DNA of 64,000 nucleotides from JAIVJM01 sp963816985 (GCA_963816985.1 CAWFMF010000004.1:2914001-2978000), one strand, 5' to 3'; positions 18,888 through 27,307 are shown, numbered from the stretch's first letter. The notes: generated by a model from the letters alone, not told the origin. Translations and numbers: made by a program.

Positions 18888-19646
18888 TTGAATCTTCCAA
18901 ACACACTGACGGTGTCGCGCATCTTCGTCGTCCCGCTCCTCGTCGTCGTCCTCCTGACTCCCTTCTCCGAGAACTGGTTCGGCGTCCAGAGGCACATCCT
19001 CGGCGTCTCTCTGTTCCTCGCCGCCGCCTTCACCGACTACCTCGACGGGCGCATCGCGCGCAGCCGACGGCAGGTCTCGCGCCTCGGCATCCTCCTCGAC
19101 CCGATAGCCGACAAGCTGCTCATCTCAGCCGCGCTCATCTCGCTCGTCGAGAACCGGCTCGCGCCCGCGTGGGCGGTGGTGATTATCGTCGGGCGCGAGT
19201 TCGCCGTGTCGGGCCTGCGGTCAGTGGCCGCCGCCGACGGGGTGGTGATTGCGGCCTCGCGGATGGGGAAGTTCAAGATGATGTCGCAGGTCTTGGCGGT
19301 CGCGCTCCTCATCGCGTCGAGCGCTTCGGGCGAGCCGCCGGTGGCGAACTTCGGGCGCGCGTTCCCGGCCATCCAGTTCTGGTCGGTGCCTGAGTTGAGA
19401 ACCGCCGTCCGCAACCTCTTCGCGGGCGGCGCGCTGACGGCCACAGACTTTCAAGTCCTGCTCTACACCGCCGGGCGGGCGATGCTGTGGGTCGTCGTGC
19501 TCTCGGCGGTCTATTCGATGTACGAATACTTCCGCGCCTTCTACCTCGCGGCCCTCGACCGCCGCGCCGCCGACGAGCGCGAGGCGCGACGCGCCGCCGC
19601 ACACTCCGCGAGCACTCCCGCGCGCACGCCGACGCCGCAGAGCTGA
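18888..19646 (+). CDS. pgsA: CDP-diacylglycerol--glycerol-3-phosphate 3-phosphatidyltransferase
   Basis: A 252-residue inner-membrane enzyme that makes phosphatidylglycerol phosphate from CDP-diacylglycerol and glycerol 3-phosphate. The CDP-alcohol phosphotransferase signature DG-x2-AR-x8-G-x3-D-x3-D is intact (D53 to D75: LDGRIARSRRQVSRLGILLD then PIAD). Several hydrophobic helices are visible, including SRIFVVPLLVVVLLTPF and AMLWVVVLSAVYSMYEYF. The start is TTG 18888, supported by GAGGGAGGGG just upstream and by MNLPNTLTVSRI, the normal family N-terminus. The C-terminus has an extra Ala/Arg/Pro-rich tail of about 30 residues. Confidence 0.93.
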   Translation: MNLPNTLTVSRIFVVPLLVVVLLTPFSENWFGVQRHILGVSLFLAAAFTDYLDGRIARSRRQVSRLGILLDPIADKLLISAALISLVENRLAPAWAVVIIVGREFAVSGLRSVAAADGVVIAASRMGKFKMMSQVLAVALLIASSASGEPPVANFGRAFPAIQFWSVPELRTAVRNLFAGGALTATDFQVLLYTAGRAMLWVVVLSAVYSMYEYFRAFYLAALDRRAADEREARRAAAHSASTPARTPTPQS

Positions 19647-19684
19647 AGGCGCGCTCGCGGAGAACCGCAACGCTGCACAATACA

Positions 19685-19730
19685 AAGACCGTCACGGACG
19701 CGATTCATGCGTGCGTGACGGTCTTAATTG
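19685..19730. terminator. Bidirectional hairpin terminator between convergent genes
   Basis: AAGACCGTCACG (19685-19696) pairs perfectly with CGTGACGGTCTT (19714-19725), a 12-bp stem with a 17-nt loop. It lies between the convergent pgsA and the minus-strand gene ending at 19759, with short A/T runs on both sides. Confidence 0.65.
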
Positions 19731-19758
19731 TCGGGGGCGAAAGAGCAGCCCTGAAGTT

Positions 19759-20763
19759 TTACTCCGCCGGAAGCATCCTCGGCGCGGGAGGGACGACGCG
19801 GCGGAGAGGCGGCTCAAACGACCTCTCAGGCATGCGAGAGTCGGGCGATTCGAGGAGCGGGTCGGTCTCTTCGGCGGGAGCGCCGTTCTTGTCCGCGCCG
19901 CGCACCTCGCCTTCGTCGCACGAGACGTAGAAAGACCTGACGCCGCTCTGCCCGTAGGTCATCGGCATGGCCCGCACCTCGCACCCGCCCTCGAACGCGA
20001 CGACCTTGAAGCGGTAGCCGTTGCGGAAACCACCGGCGAGCTGCTTGTCAACGAGGTCGCCCGCGCCTAACTCGGCGAGGGTGCCGAAGCTGCCCGCGCC
20101 GGTCGTGGACGAGTAGACGCCCTCCGCCGCGACGATCTCGTTCAAGCCGTTGATGGCCGAAGCCTCGTTGGCGGCGCGGCGCGCGGCGAGCAGGTTCGGG
20201 ATGGCGATGGCGAGGACGATGGCGAGCGGGAAGATGGTCAAGATGGCGAGCGAGTTCGTCACGATGCCGCCGAGGGCGACGCCCCTCCCGCCGTAAACCA
20301 AAGGCTCGCTGTTCGCCCTCTTGAGCGCCTTCACACCGAGGACGAGGCCGACGAGAGCGCCGACCACGAGCAGGCCGAACGTGAAGAGGCCGATGATGCC
20401 GAGCACGAGCGAGGCGGTCGCCTTCCCCTGAGTCTTCGGCGGCGCGCCGTAAGAGTTATAAGGCGCGCCCTGATAACCCCACTGGCCCTGCTGGCCTTGC
20501 GGCTCCCATTGGTCTTGCGGCCCCCACTCGCCTTGCGGGTCGGGCTGCTCCCACTCGCCTTGCGGGCCGTGTTGCTCCCATGACTCTTGAGCGCCTTGCG
20601 GCTGCTGTTCCCAGGAGCCCTGCGGGCCTTGCGGCTGCCATGCGCCCGGCGCGTTTTGGTACGCGGGCTGAGCCACGGCCAGAACCTGTCCGCAGCTTTT
20701 GCAGCGGCCTTCCGGCGCCGCCCAACTGACGAACCCGCATTGCGTGCATGTGATGCTTTTCAT
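19759..20763 (-). CDS. DUF4190-like membrane protein with N-terminal zinc ribbon and pilin-like segment
   Basis: A 334-residue protein. It opens with a small zinc ribbon (CTQCGF...CKSCGQ, residues 5-26), then a 75-residue Gln/Gly/Pro/Trp-rich repeat region (units like QGPQGSWEQ, PQGEWEQ). A DUF4190-type pair of helices follows (ASLVLGIIGLFTFGLLVVGALVGLVLGVKAL, then GIVTNSLAILTIFPLAIVLAIAIPNLLAARRAANEASAI). The last helix and what follows look like a type IV pilin-type N-terminus fused to a small globular domain with a Cys pair. This composite is common in acidobacterial genomes; its role is unknown. ATG 20763 was chosen because it starts the zinc ribbon. Confidence 0.75.
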   Translation of the reverse strand: MKSITCTQCGFVSWAAPEGRCKSCGQVLAVAQPAYQNAPGAWQPQGPQGSWEQQPQGAQESWEQHGPQGEWEQPDPQGEWGPQDQWEPQGQQGQWGYQGAPYNSYGAPPKTQGKATASLVLGIIGLFTFGLLVVGALVGLVLGVKALKRANSEPLVYGGRGVALGGIVTNSLAILTIFPLAIVLAIAIPNLLAARRAANEASAINGLNEIVAAEGVYSSTTGAGSFGTLAELGAGDLVDKQLAGGFRNGYRFKVVAFEGGCEVRAMPMTYGQSGVRSFYVSCDEGEVRGADKNGAPAEETDPLLESPDSRMPERSFEPPLRRVVPPAPRMLPAE

Positions 20764-20799
20764 GGTCTTTATCGAGTCGGCGTGAAGAGTTTGACGGGA

Positions 20800-20837
20800 A
20801 GCGCGTGGCCGCCGTCGAGGTTTTGCGGCCACGCGCT
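20800..20837. other. 13-bp perfect inverted repeat between two minus-strand genes
   Basis: AGCGCGTGGCCGC (20800-20812) and GCGGCCACGCGCT (20825-20837) form a strong stem with a 12-nt loop, downstream of the gene ending at 20880. No T-run follows on the minus strand, so it is more likely a 3'-end stabilising or pausing hairpin than a canonical terminator. Confidence 0.5.
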
Positions 20838-20879
20838 CCCGAAAGAGGTCGCGCCGGAAGGCGCGGAAGACTTACTTAC

Positions 20880-21908
20880 TTACTGCATTTCCACGTAGTC
20901 GCCGGTGTGAATCTCCTGCGCGACGCGGGTCACGACCGCCGTCGCCGTGCGGCCTTCGACGTTGAGGATGATGATCTCGCCGAGCACGCGGCGCGGGACG
21001 GCGGGTCGGCGGTTCCTGATTTTGGGAGTCCTCACCGCCGGGCCGTGCTTGCTGCCGTCAACGTCCTTCACGCGGTTCGATTGGTTGGAGAATCCGCCGC
21101 CTTTTCTGAGGTCGCTCTCGTACCCGCGACGCGCGTTGGCCCCAATCTCGTCGCCCTGCTTGACGATCATGCCCTTCTCCACCGGGCGGAAGACGGTCAG
21201 GTAGTCGCCCGCCTTGACGTTATCTTCCGCGCCGAGGTCAATGAAGACGACCTGATCGAGCGAAACCGTCTCGCGGTTGTCGCGCGCGAGCACGATGCGA
21301 CCGGACTGCTTGCCGGTCGGCAGGGCGAAGTGGTCGAGGTCGGCCTCGGTGCGGAACGCCGGCGTCGCGCGCTGCGGGACGCGACGCAGCAAGTCGCCCA
21401 GAAGGATGTTGTCGCAAGAGGCCACGACGAGCGCGACCGACATGTTGTCCCTGACTCGCACGACGCGCACCCTCCCGACCTCCTGCGTGAAGACGCCGAG
21501 CGGGCCGCGCTTCGACGAGAATTTCGAACTGAACTTGCCGCGCGGGCGCACGACCGAGAATTCCTGCCCGATTTGCGCGCCCTGCTGCGCCCCGGCGTTG
21601 ACGAAGACGTAATCGCCCTCGGCGAGCATCCGGTTCAGGGCCTCGTCCTCCGCGCCGATGACCTCAAAGCGGTCGCCGGGCGGCGTCTGCTCGATGAACC
21701 CGGCGCAGGCCGACTCGCTCTCGCGGGCGGCGGGGACGGGGATGCGCTCGCTCTGCGGGCTGGCCGAAGGGCGTTGCGGCGGCGCGGCCTGCCGCGCGGA
21801 GGGGCCGGCAGGCGTCTGCGCGCTTGCCGGAATCGAGCCGGAGGCGCAAAATACGAGTACCGAAAAGAAGAGTATTTTGCAGGTTGAGGGAAGCTTGCTG
21901 CTGGGCAC
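20880..21908 (-). CDS. Exported protein of unknown function
   Basis: A 342-residue protein with a signal peptide (STCKILFFSVLVFCASGSIPASAQ) and a Pro/Ser/Ala-rich linker. A mature region contains repeated small beta motifs: AEGDYVFVNAGAQQGAQIGQEFSVVRP, VKAGDYLTVFRPVEKGMIVKQGD, and VLGEIIILNVEGRTATAVVTRVAQEIHTGDYVE. These GDY...V-RP repeats recall the C-terminal domain of FlgT-like and other envelope proteins, but I would not name it. GTG 21908 is preferred over the longer frame to 22031 because AAGGAG lies just upstream of it and the signal peptide follows. The stop is within an ACTT tetranucleotide run (20871-20883). Confidence 0.72.
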   Translation of the reverse strand: MPSSKLPSTCKILFFSVLVFCASGSIPASAQTPAGPSARQAAPPQRPSASPQSERIPVPAARESESACAGFIEQTPPGDRFEVIGAEDEALNRMLAEGDYVFVNAGAQQGAQIGQEFSVVRPRGKFSSKFSSKRGPLGVFTQEVGRVRVVRVRDNMSVALVVASCDNILLGDLLRRVPQRATPAFRTEADLDHFALPTGKQSGRIVLARDNRETVSLDQVVFIDLGAEDNVKAGDYLTVFRPVEKGMIVKQGDEIGANARRGYESDLRKGGGFSNQSNRVKDVDGSKHGPAVRTPKIRNRRPAVPRRVLGEIIILNVEGRTATAVVTRVAQEIHTGDYVEMQ

Positions 21909-22147
21909 AGGGAATCTCCTTGTCTGTCCGAGGCATCTAAAAAGGTTTGTCAGGCGAAAAAGGCTTCTTCGCGGCTTGAGGTTCGGGGCGGCAGAGCGGG
22001 TCGAGATTTGAGGCGCGGGAGGCGGCGACACAGGCGGACGCCGCCACTTGCGGACACTTTCATCCTAACTTCCGGCAAGTCCGAGCGTCAATATATTTAT
22101 TCACCCGCGCGCGGATTCGTGCGCCCGGAGGCGTGCCCCGCCGCCGC

Positions 22148-22176
22148 TTGCCTTTTCGCGAAACTGTTGCTAGTAT
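22148..22176 (+). promoter_or_regulatory. Sigma70 promoter of the tRNA-tuf operon
   Basis: TTGCCT (22148-22153), a 17-bp spacer, then TAGTAT (22171-22176). The predicted start near 22183 is 34 nt upstream of the first tRNA, as expected for a stable-RNA promoter. The rest of 21909-22147 shows nothing else I can support. Confidence 0.6.
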
Positions 22177-22216
22177 TCGCGTTTTGTCGGAATACGCTTG
22201 GAGTCATCCGTAGCGC

Positions 22217-22292
22217 GCCGGCGTAGCTCAGTTGGTAGAGCATCTGATTTGTAATCAGAGGGTCGGGGGTTCGAGTCCCTTCGCCGGCTCCA
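22217..22292 (+). tRNA. tRNA-Thr (anticodon TGT)
   Basis: The acceptor stem GCCGGCG pairs with CGCCGGC. The anticodon loop TTTGTAA is closed by CTGAT/ATCAG and gives anticodon TGT (Thr, ACA). T-arm GGTTCGAGTCC and an encoded CCA are present. First of four tRNAs before tuf, the same Thr-Tyr-Gly-Thr-tuf order as the thrU-tyrU-glyT-thrT-tufB operon of E. coli. Confidence 0.97.
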
Positions 22293-22313
22293 TTACCGCT
22301 TTGAAAAGTTTCC

Positions 22314-22401
22314 GCAGGGGTGGTCGAGTGGTTAATGGCACCGGGCTGTAAACCCGGCGGGTTCACACCCTACGTAGGTTCGAATCCTACCCCCTGCACC
22401 A
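22314..22401 (+). tRNA. tRNA-Tyr (anticodon GTA)
   Basis: An 88-nt class II tRNA: acceptor GCAGGGG/CCCCTGC, anticodon stem CGGGC/GCCCG region around loop CTGTAAA with anticodon GTA, a long variable arm, T-arm GGTTCGAATCC and encoded ACCA. Confidence 0.97.
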
Positions 22402-22406
22402 GAAAC

Positions 22407-22488
22407 GAGGAAGTCAGAACGCAGAACGATGAACTGAAGACGACTCGCCTTTCAGTTCATCGTTCATCGTTCCGACTTCTGAGTTTCC
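22407..22488. repeat. Heptamer hairpin, type C (AGAACGC/TGAACGA), tRNA-Tyr to tRNA-Gly
   Basis: The left arm is built of 7-bp units of AGAACGN/NTGAACN type and the right arm is its reverse complement (CAGTTCATCGTTCATCGTT), separated by a short loop. It fills the gap between two tRNAs and would be in the primary transcript. Confidence 0.8.
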
Positions 22489-22492
22489 GTCG

Positions 22493-22565
22493 GCGGGAGT
22501 AGCTCAGTTGGTAGAGCATCAGCCTTCCAAGCTGAGGGTCGCGAGTTCGAGCCTCGTCTCCCGCT
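22493..22565 (+). tRNA. tRNA-Gly (anticodon TCC)
   Basis: The acceptor GCGGGAG/CTCCCGC, anticodon stem TCAGC/GCTGA and normal 7-nt loop CTTCCAA give anticodon TCC, reading GGA and GGG. T-arm GAGTTCGAGCC. CCA is not encoded (CTA follows the discriminator), unlike the neighbouring Thr and Tyr tRNAs. Confidence 0.96.
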
Positions 22566-22610
22566 CTAGACTTTATGCCGGGTCGGCGGAGAGAGACCGG
22601 CAGCGTGTGT

Positions 22611-22685
22611 GCCCGCGTAGCTCAGGGGTAGAGCGCCTCCTTGGTAAGGAGGAGGTCATGAGTTCAAATCTCATCGCGGGCTCCA
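22611..22685 (+). tRNA. tRNA-Thr (anticodon GGT)
   Basis: The acceptor GCCCGCG/CGCGGGC, anticodon stem CTCCT/AGGAG with loop around TTGGTAA give anticodon GGT (Thr, ACC/ACU). T-arm AGTTCAAATCT and encoded CCA. It ends 50 nt before tuf. Confidence 0.97.
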
Positions 22686-22735
22686 TTCAACCGAGGTTTT
22701 AATCTCAAACATTTTCCAGAAGAGGCTATCTCAGG

Positions 22736-23923
22736 ATGTCGAAAGAAAAATTTGACCGGTCGAAGCCGCACGTCAACATCGGGACCATCGGGCACGTCGA
22801 CCACGGGAAGACGACTTTGACGGCGGCGATCACGAAGGTGCTGGCGCGCCACAACCCGAAGATCACGGTCCGGGCCTTCGACTCCATTGACAACGCGCCG
22901 GAGGAGAAGGCCCGCGGCATCACCATCGCCACCGCCCACGTCGAGTACGAGACGCCGAACCGCCACTACGCGCACGTGGATTGTCCGGGCCACGCCGATT
23001 ACGTCAAGAACATGATCACGGGCGCGGCCCAGATGGACGGGGCGATCCTGGTGGTCGCCGCCACCGACGGCCCGATGCCGCAGACCCGCGAGCACATCCT
23101 TTTGGCCCGCCAGGTGGGCGTCCCGGCGATGGTCGTCTTCATGAACAAGGTGGACGCCGTGGACGACGAGGAACTCCTCGAACTGGTGGAGTTGGAAGTC
23201 CGCGAGCTGCTCTCGACTTACGAGTTCCCCGGCGACGACATCCCCGTCATCAAGGGCTCTGCCCTCGGCGCTTTGAACGGCGAGGAGAAGTGGGAGAAGA
23301 CCGTGGACGAGCTGATGGCGGCGGTGGACTCCTACATCCCGACGCCGGAGCGCGACATCGAGAAGCCGTTCCTGATGCCCGTCGAGGACATCTTCACGAT
23401 CCAGGGTCGCGGGACGGTGGCGACGGGGAGGATCGAGCGCGGGGTGGTGAAGATCAACGAGCAGGTGGAGGTGATCGGCATCCGCCCGACGCGCACGACG
23501 GTGGTAACGGGCGTCGAGATGTTCAAGAAGCTGTTGGATTCGGGGGTGGCGGGCGACAACGTCGGGCTGTTGCTGCGGGGCGTGGAGCGGCGGGACATCG
23601 AGCGTGGGCAGGTGATCGCCAAGCCGGGTTCGATCACGCCGCACACGAAGTTCAAGGCCGAGGCCTACATCCTGACGAAGGAGGAGGGGGGTCGGCACAC
23701 GCCGTTTTTTACGGGCTACCGTCCGCAGTTCTACTTCCGGACGACGGACGTGACGGGAGTGGCGCACCTGCCGGAGGGGGTGGAGATGGTGATGCCCGGC
23801 GACAACGTGGCGATGGAGATCGAACTCATCACGCCGATCGCGATGGAGAAGGGTTTGCGGTTCGCCATCCGGGAGGGCGGGCGCACCGTCGGCGCGGGCA
23901 CCATCTCCGAAGTCGTCGAGTAA
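22736..23923 (+). CDS. tuf: Elongation factor Tu (copy 1)
   Basis: A 395-residue GTPase that carries aminoacyl-tRNA to the ribosomal A site. GTP-binding motifs: GHVDHGKT (19-26), DCPGH, NKVD and the SAL motif. Domains 2 and 3 are complete, ending GTISEVVE. The deduced protein is identical to the copy at 42720, and the DNA is nearly identical except at both gene ends. Linked behind four tRNAs and followed by rpmG and tRNA-Trp. Confidence 0.98.
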   Translation: MSKEKFDRSKPHVNIGTIGHVDHGKTTLTAAITKVLARHNPKITVRAFDSIDNAPEEKARGITIATAHVEYETPNRHYAHVDCPGHADYVKNMITGAAQMDGAILVVAATDGPMPQTREHILLARQVGVPAMVVFMNKVDAVDDEELLELVELEVRELLSTYEFPGDDIPVIKGSALGALNGEEKWEKTVDELMAAVDSYIPTPERDIEKPFLMPVEDIFTIQGRGTVATGRIERGVVKINEQVEVIGIRPTRTTVVTGVEMFKKLLDSGVAGDNVGLLLRGVERRDIERGQVIAKPGSITPHTKFKAEAYILTKEEGGRHTPFFTGYRPQFYFRTTDVTGVAHLPEGVEMVMPGDNVAMEIELITPIAMEKGLRFAIREGGRTVGAGTISEVVE

Positions 23924-23984
23924 GAACGCTCGTCGGTCTCAAGGTTTAGAGGAATATCTGTCTGGTCAGTGACGAAGGTGATTT

Positions 23985-24137
23985 ATGCCACGCGATAACA
24001 TTGTCTTGCAGTGCACGGAGTGCAAAAGCCGCAACTACGTGACGACGAAAAACAAGAAGACGACGCCGGAGCGGCTCGAATTCAATAAATTCTGCCGCCG
24101 CTGCCGTCAGCACAAGGCTCACAAAGAGACGAAGTAA
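23985..24137 (+). CDS. rpmG: 50S ribosomal protein L33
   Basis: A 50-residue protein beginning MPRDNIVLQCTECKSRNY. Zinc-ribbon form with paired cysteines CTEC and CRRC. It has a SD-like GAAGGTGA just upstream. The tuf-rpmG-tRNA-Trp-secE-nusG order is a conserved arrangement in many phyla. Confidence 0.95.
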   Translation: MPRDNIVLQCTECKSRNYVTTKNKKTTPERLEFNKFCRRCRQHKAHKETK

Positions 24138-24215
24138 AGTCAGAAGTCAGAACGCTGAACGATGAACTGAAAGACAGAAGAGTTCATTAAGTTCATCGTT
24201 CAGCGTTCTGACTTC
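24138..24215. repeat. Heptamer hairpin, type C, rpmG to tRNA-Trp
   Basis: The left arm GAAGTCAGAACGCTGAAC continues in 7-bp steps to GATGAACTGAA; the right arm is the reverse complement (GTTCATCGTTCAGCGTTCTG). The loop is about 15 nt. It starts directly after the rpmG stop. Confidence 0.85.
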
Positions 24216-24226
24216 ATCGTTTCTCT

Positions 24227-24299
<73 letters not shown>

Positions 24300-24335
24300 T
24301 TCAACGAACGAGCAGTGAAGAAGGAATAAAGTCGG

Positions 24336-24740
24336 GTGTCGAAGAAAGAGGACGAACAGATGGCTGAGAGCGGTCACGACGACGAGCCGGAGGGGCTGCC
24401 GGAATCCACTCCGGAGCGCGGCGGCTCGGCGGGCGTGTCTACGGGCGGCGCGGCACCCCGGATGGCGCGCTTCGGCGAAGGCCCGGAGGGGACTCCGGCA
24501 CGGCGCGAGCGCGGACTTTCGGGGCCGCGCGACGGGTTCTTCGCGCGCGTCGGCAGGTTCACGCACGACGTGCGCGCCGAGCTGGATCGCGTCTCGTGGC
24601 CGACCGCCGAGCAGGTCAGGAACACGACGATCATCACCGTCATCGCCGTCATCTTTTTCGCCGCCTACCTCTGGGCGGTGGATCACAGCTTCGCCTACGT
24701 CATTGACCAGATTCAGGGTTGGGTCGGGGGAGGCTCCTAG
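24336..24740 (+). CDS. secE: Preprotein translocase subunit SecE
   Basis: The 134-residue essential small subunit of SecYEG. The conserved C-terminal half has an amphipathic segment (RFTHDVRAELDRVSWPTAEQVRNTT) and a single membrane helix (IITVIAVIFFAAYLWAV, about 93-110). The N-terminal 70 residues are a Gly/Glu/Pro-rich extension not seen in the ~60-residue minimal SecE. GTG start with AAGGA upstream. Directly precedes nusG, the classic pairing. Confidence 0.93.
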   Translation: MSKKEDEQMAESGHDDEPEGLPESTPERGGSAGVSTGGAAPRMARFGEGPEGTPARRERGLSGPRDGFFARVGRFTHDVRAELDRVSWPTAEQVRNTTIITVIAVIFFAAYLWAVDHSFAYVIDQIQGWVGGGS

Positions 24741-24769
24741 AGAGAGCCGGGCGTGAGGAAGGTTTAGCA

Positions 24770-25330
24770 ATGCAGCAGTGGTACATACTCCATACCTACT
24801 CCGGGCACGAGAAGAAGGTGCGCGACAGTCTGAAGGCGCGCATCCGCGACACCGACTTGCAGGCCGAGATCACCGAGGTGCTCGTCCCGACCGAGACGGT
24901 CGTCGAGATGCGCGGCAATAAGCGCGTCGAGTCTTCGCGGATGTTCTACCCCGGCTACGTGCTGGTGCAAATCGAGTGCGACGACCGCGGCCACATCCCG
25001 GACGACGTGTTCCACCTCATCAAGTCCACGCCGAAGGTGACGGGCTTCGTCGGCGGGCAGAACCCGACGCCCCTCACGCCCGACGAGGTGAACCAGATCG
25101 TCCACAACGTGACGGAGGCGGCTGAAAAGCCGAAGCCGAAGTTCACGTACACGCAGGGCGAGACCGTCCGCATCAAGTCGGGGCCGTTCGCCTCCTTTAC
25201 GGGGAAGGTCGAGGAGGTCAACGCCGACAAGTCCACGCTCAAGGTGGTCGTCACCATCTTCGGGCGCTCGACGCCGGTCGAGCTGAGCTTCCTCGATGTC
25301 GAGAAGGTAACTTTTACGGAAGACGAGTGA
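24770..25330 (+). CDS. nusG: Transcription termination/antitermination protein NusG
   Basis: The 186-residue protein has an N-terminal NGN domain starting WYILHTYSGHEKKV with RMFYPGYVLVQ and VTGFVGG. The C-terminal KOW domain is GETVRIKSGPFASFTGKVEEV. NusG binds RNA polymerase through NGN and Rho or S10 through KOW. ATG 24770 begins the standard N-terminus and has GAGGAAGG upstream; the longer frame to 24719 overlaps secE. Confidence 0.97.
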   Translation: MQQWYILHTYSGHEKKVRDSLKARIRDTDLQAEITEVLVPTETVVEMRGNKRVESSRMFYPGYVLVQIECDDRGHIPDDVFHLIKSTPKVTGFVGGQNPTPLTPDEVNQIVHNVTEAAEKPKPKFTYTQGETVRIKSGPFASFTGKVEEVNADKSTLKVVVTIFGRSTPVELSFLDVEKVTFTEDE

Positions 25331-25422
25331 GCAGTTTTCAGTAGTCAGTTTTCAGTTTTCAGCGAAGACCGCTGGAACGGAAGATGAAAACTGAAAACTG
25401 AAAACTCAAAACTGAAAACTGA
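25331..25422. repeat. Heptamer hairpin, type A (CTGAAAA), nusG to rplK
   Basis: The left arm consists of TTTTCAG units, the right arm of CTGAAAA/CTCAAAA units (five in a row), with a 20-nt loop. The right arm ends in GAGTT directly before the rplK ATG. Confidence 0.92.
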
Positions 25423-25425
25423 GTT

Positions 25426-25851
25426 ATGGCAAAGAAAATTACAGGTTACATCAAGTTGCAGGTTCCGGCGGGGAAGGCCAACCCGGCCCCGCCCATCGGC
25501 CCGGCCCTGGGTCAGCACGGCGTCAACATCATGGAGTTCTGCAAGGCCTTCAACGCGAAGACCGCGCAGATGGACCCGGACTTGAAAGTCCCGGTCGTCA
25601 TCACGGTCTACGCCGACCGCTCGTTCACCTTCGAGACGAAGACGCCCCCGGCGGCTGACCTCTTGAAGAAGGCGGCGGGGATTCCCAAAGGCTCCGGCAA
25701 CCCGAAGAAAGATAAGGTCGGGACGATCTCGCGCGCCAAGATCGAGGAGATCGCGCGCCTCAAGCTCGTTGACCTCAACACGACCGACGTCGAGGCCGCC
25801 ATCAAGACCATCGAAGGCACGGCCCGCAACATGGGTTTGACGGTCGAATAG
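25426..25851 (+). CDS. rplK: 50S ribosomal protein L11
   Basis: The 141-residue stalk-base protein, contacting 23S rRNA helices 43-44 and needed for RelA activation. N-terminal GYIKLQVPAGKANPAPPIGPALGQHGVNIMEFCK is nearly invariant across bacteria. The SD is unusually weak because the heptamer arm runs up to the start (GAGTT then ATG). Confidence 0.98.
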   Translation: MAKKITGYIKLQVPAGKANPAPPIGPALGQHGVNIMEFCKAFNAKTAQMDPDLKVPVVITVYADRSFTFETKTPPAADLLKKAAGIPKGSGNPKKDKVGTISRAKIEEIARLKLVDLNTTDVEAAIKTIEGTARNMGLTVE

Positions 25852-25852
25852 T

Positions 25853-25884
25853 TTAAATCTCGAATCCGAAATCAGATTCGAGAG
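25853..25884. repeat. Small hairpin between rplK and rplA
   Basis: CTCGAATC and GATTCGAG form an 8-bp stem with an 8-nt loop. The sequence resembles a one-unit version of the AATCCGAAATC heptamer type seen before rplL. Confidence 0.5.
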
Positions 25885-25936
25885 ATGAAGAGGGAGGGAC
25901 ACTCGAACTGTCCCGCTTGAACCTCGGAGAAGATTA

Positions 25937-26641
25937 ATGCCGAAGCAGGGTAAGAAGTATCGCGCGGCTCTGGAAAAGATTGAGCCGGACAAGAAGTACA
26001 CGCTCGACGAGGGCTTGGAGAAGGTCAAGGAAGTCTCCGCCGTCACGGCGCGCAAGTTCGACGAGACGGTCGAGCTGACGATGTGGCTCGGCGTTGACCC
26101 GCGCAAGGCCGACCAGCTCGTGCGCGGCACGGTCGTTTTGCCGCACGGCCTGGGCAAGTCCAAGCGCGTGCTCGTCATCGCGCAGGGCGAGAAGATCAAA
26201 GAGGCCGAAGAGGCGGGCGCGGATTTCATCGGCGGGCAGGACATGGTTGACCGCATCAAGGGCGGCTGGCTCGACTTCGACGCCGTCATCGCGACCCCCG
26301 ACATGATGCGCCTCGTCGGCGCGCTCGGCAAAGTCCTCGGCCCGCGCGGCTTGATGCCGAACCCGAAGACGGGGACGGTGACGTTCGACGTAGCGACCGC
26401 CGTGCGCGAGACGAAGGCCGGTAAGGTCGAGTACCGCGTGGACAAGACGGGCGTCATCCACGTCGGCGTCGGCAAGGTCTCGTTCGAGTCGGAGAAGCTG
26501 CGCGACAACATCACGACGCTGACCAACGCGGTCGTCAAGGCGAAGCCCTCGACGGCCAAGGGCAAGTACGTCAAGAAGGTCAACCTCGCCTCGACGATGA
26601 GCCCCGGCGTGCTCTTGGACGAGACCGTGTACGCGAGATAG
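25937..26641 (+). CDS. rplA: 50S ribosomal protein L1
   Basis: The 234-residue L1-stalk protein that helps release deacylated tRNA, and in many bacteria represses its own rplKA mRNA. Contains GKKYRAALEKI at the N-terminus, the VVLPHGLGKSKRVLVIAQG strand and the GPRGLMPNPKTGTVT signature. Good AGAAG SD. Confidence 0.98.
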   Translation: MPKQGKKYRAALEKIEPDKKYTLDEGLEKVKEVSAVTARKFDETVELTMWLGVDPRKADQLVRGTVVLPHGLGKSKRVLVIAQGEKIKEAEEAGADFIGGQDMVDRIKGGWLDFDAVIATPDMMRLVGALGKVLGPRGLMPNPKTGTVTFDVATAVRETKAGKVEYRVDKTGVIHVGVGKVSFESEKLRDNITTLTNAVVKAKPSTAKGKYVKKVNLASTMSPGVLLDETVYAR

Positions 26642-26665
26642 GGAAGTGAGGAGCTTTAAAGAGTT

Positions 26666-27202
26666 ATGAAGACCAGAGAACAGAAACAGCAGAACCTCGA
26701 AGCCCTCACTGAGCAGTTTCAGGCGGCCTCAGCCGCGATGCTCGTCGGCTTCACCAAGATGACGGTCGGGAAAGATCAGGAGCTTCGCCGCCAACTGCGC
26801 GAGGCCGGGGCCGATTACGCGGTCGTCAAGAACACGCTCGCGCGCAAGGCCGCCGAAGGCACGCCCTTCGAGCAGGCCGTCGAGCACTTCAAGGGCGTGA
26901 CGGCCATCGCCTTGAGCGGCGGCGACCCCGTGGCCCTGTCGAAGGCGATCTCGAAGTTCGCCAAGGACAACCCGGAAATTTTCAAGTTCAAGGCGGGCGT
27001 CGTCGAGGGCCGCGTCGTCGCGCTCTCGCAGGTCGAAGCCTTAGCGAGCATGCCGCCGAAGGAGGTCTTGATCTCGAAGATCATGTTCCTCATCAACGCG
27101 CAGGCGCAGCGCCTCGCCACCGTCATCTCGGCGGTGCCGCGCAACCTCGCCATCGTCGTCAGACAGGCGAGCGAGAAACAGGGCGGCGGCGAAACCGCCT
27201 AA
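26666..27202 (+). CDS. rplJ: 50S ribosomal protein L10
   Basis: The 178-residue base of the L7/L12 stalk. N-terminal REQKQQNLEALTEQF and LRRQLREAGADYAVVKNTLARKA match the L10 family; the C-terminal helix (SEKQGGGETA region) would bind L12 dimers. It follows rplA with a 24-nt gap, one of the few gaps here without a hairpin repeat. Confidence 0.97.
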   Translation: MKTREQKQQNLEALTEQFQAASAAMLVGFTKMTVGKDQELRRQLREAGADYAVVKNTLARKAAEGTPFEQAVEHFKGVTAIALSGGDPVALSKAISKFAKDNPEIFKFKAGVVEGRVVALSQVEALASMPPKEVLISKIMFLINAQAQRLATVISAVPRNLAIVVRQASEKQGGGETA

Positions 27203-27203
27203 C

Positions 27204-27307
27204 GATTTTGGATTGGGGATTTTAGATTTTGGATTAATGCGTCAGCAATGCACTCGTTTCAACGCCGAGTGCTCTGAATCGCAAATCCGAAATCTAAAAT
27301 CCAAAAT
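27204..27307. repeat. Heptamer hairpin, type D (GATTTTG/GATTTTA), rplJ to rplL
   Basis: The left arm reads GATTTTG, GATTGGG, GATTTTA, GATTTTG; the right arm is the complement (AAATCCGAAATCTAAAATCC). The inner loop holds its own short stem (GCACTCG/CGAGTGC). The 175 nt from here to rplL contain only the rplL leader, ending in a strong GAGGAGGATGAAGAGG. Confidence 0.85.
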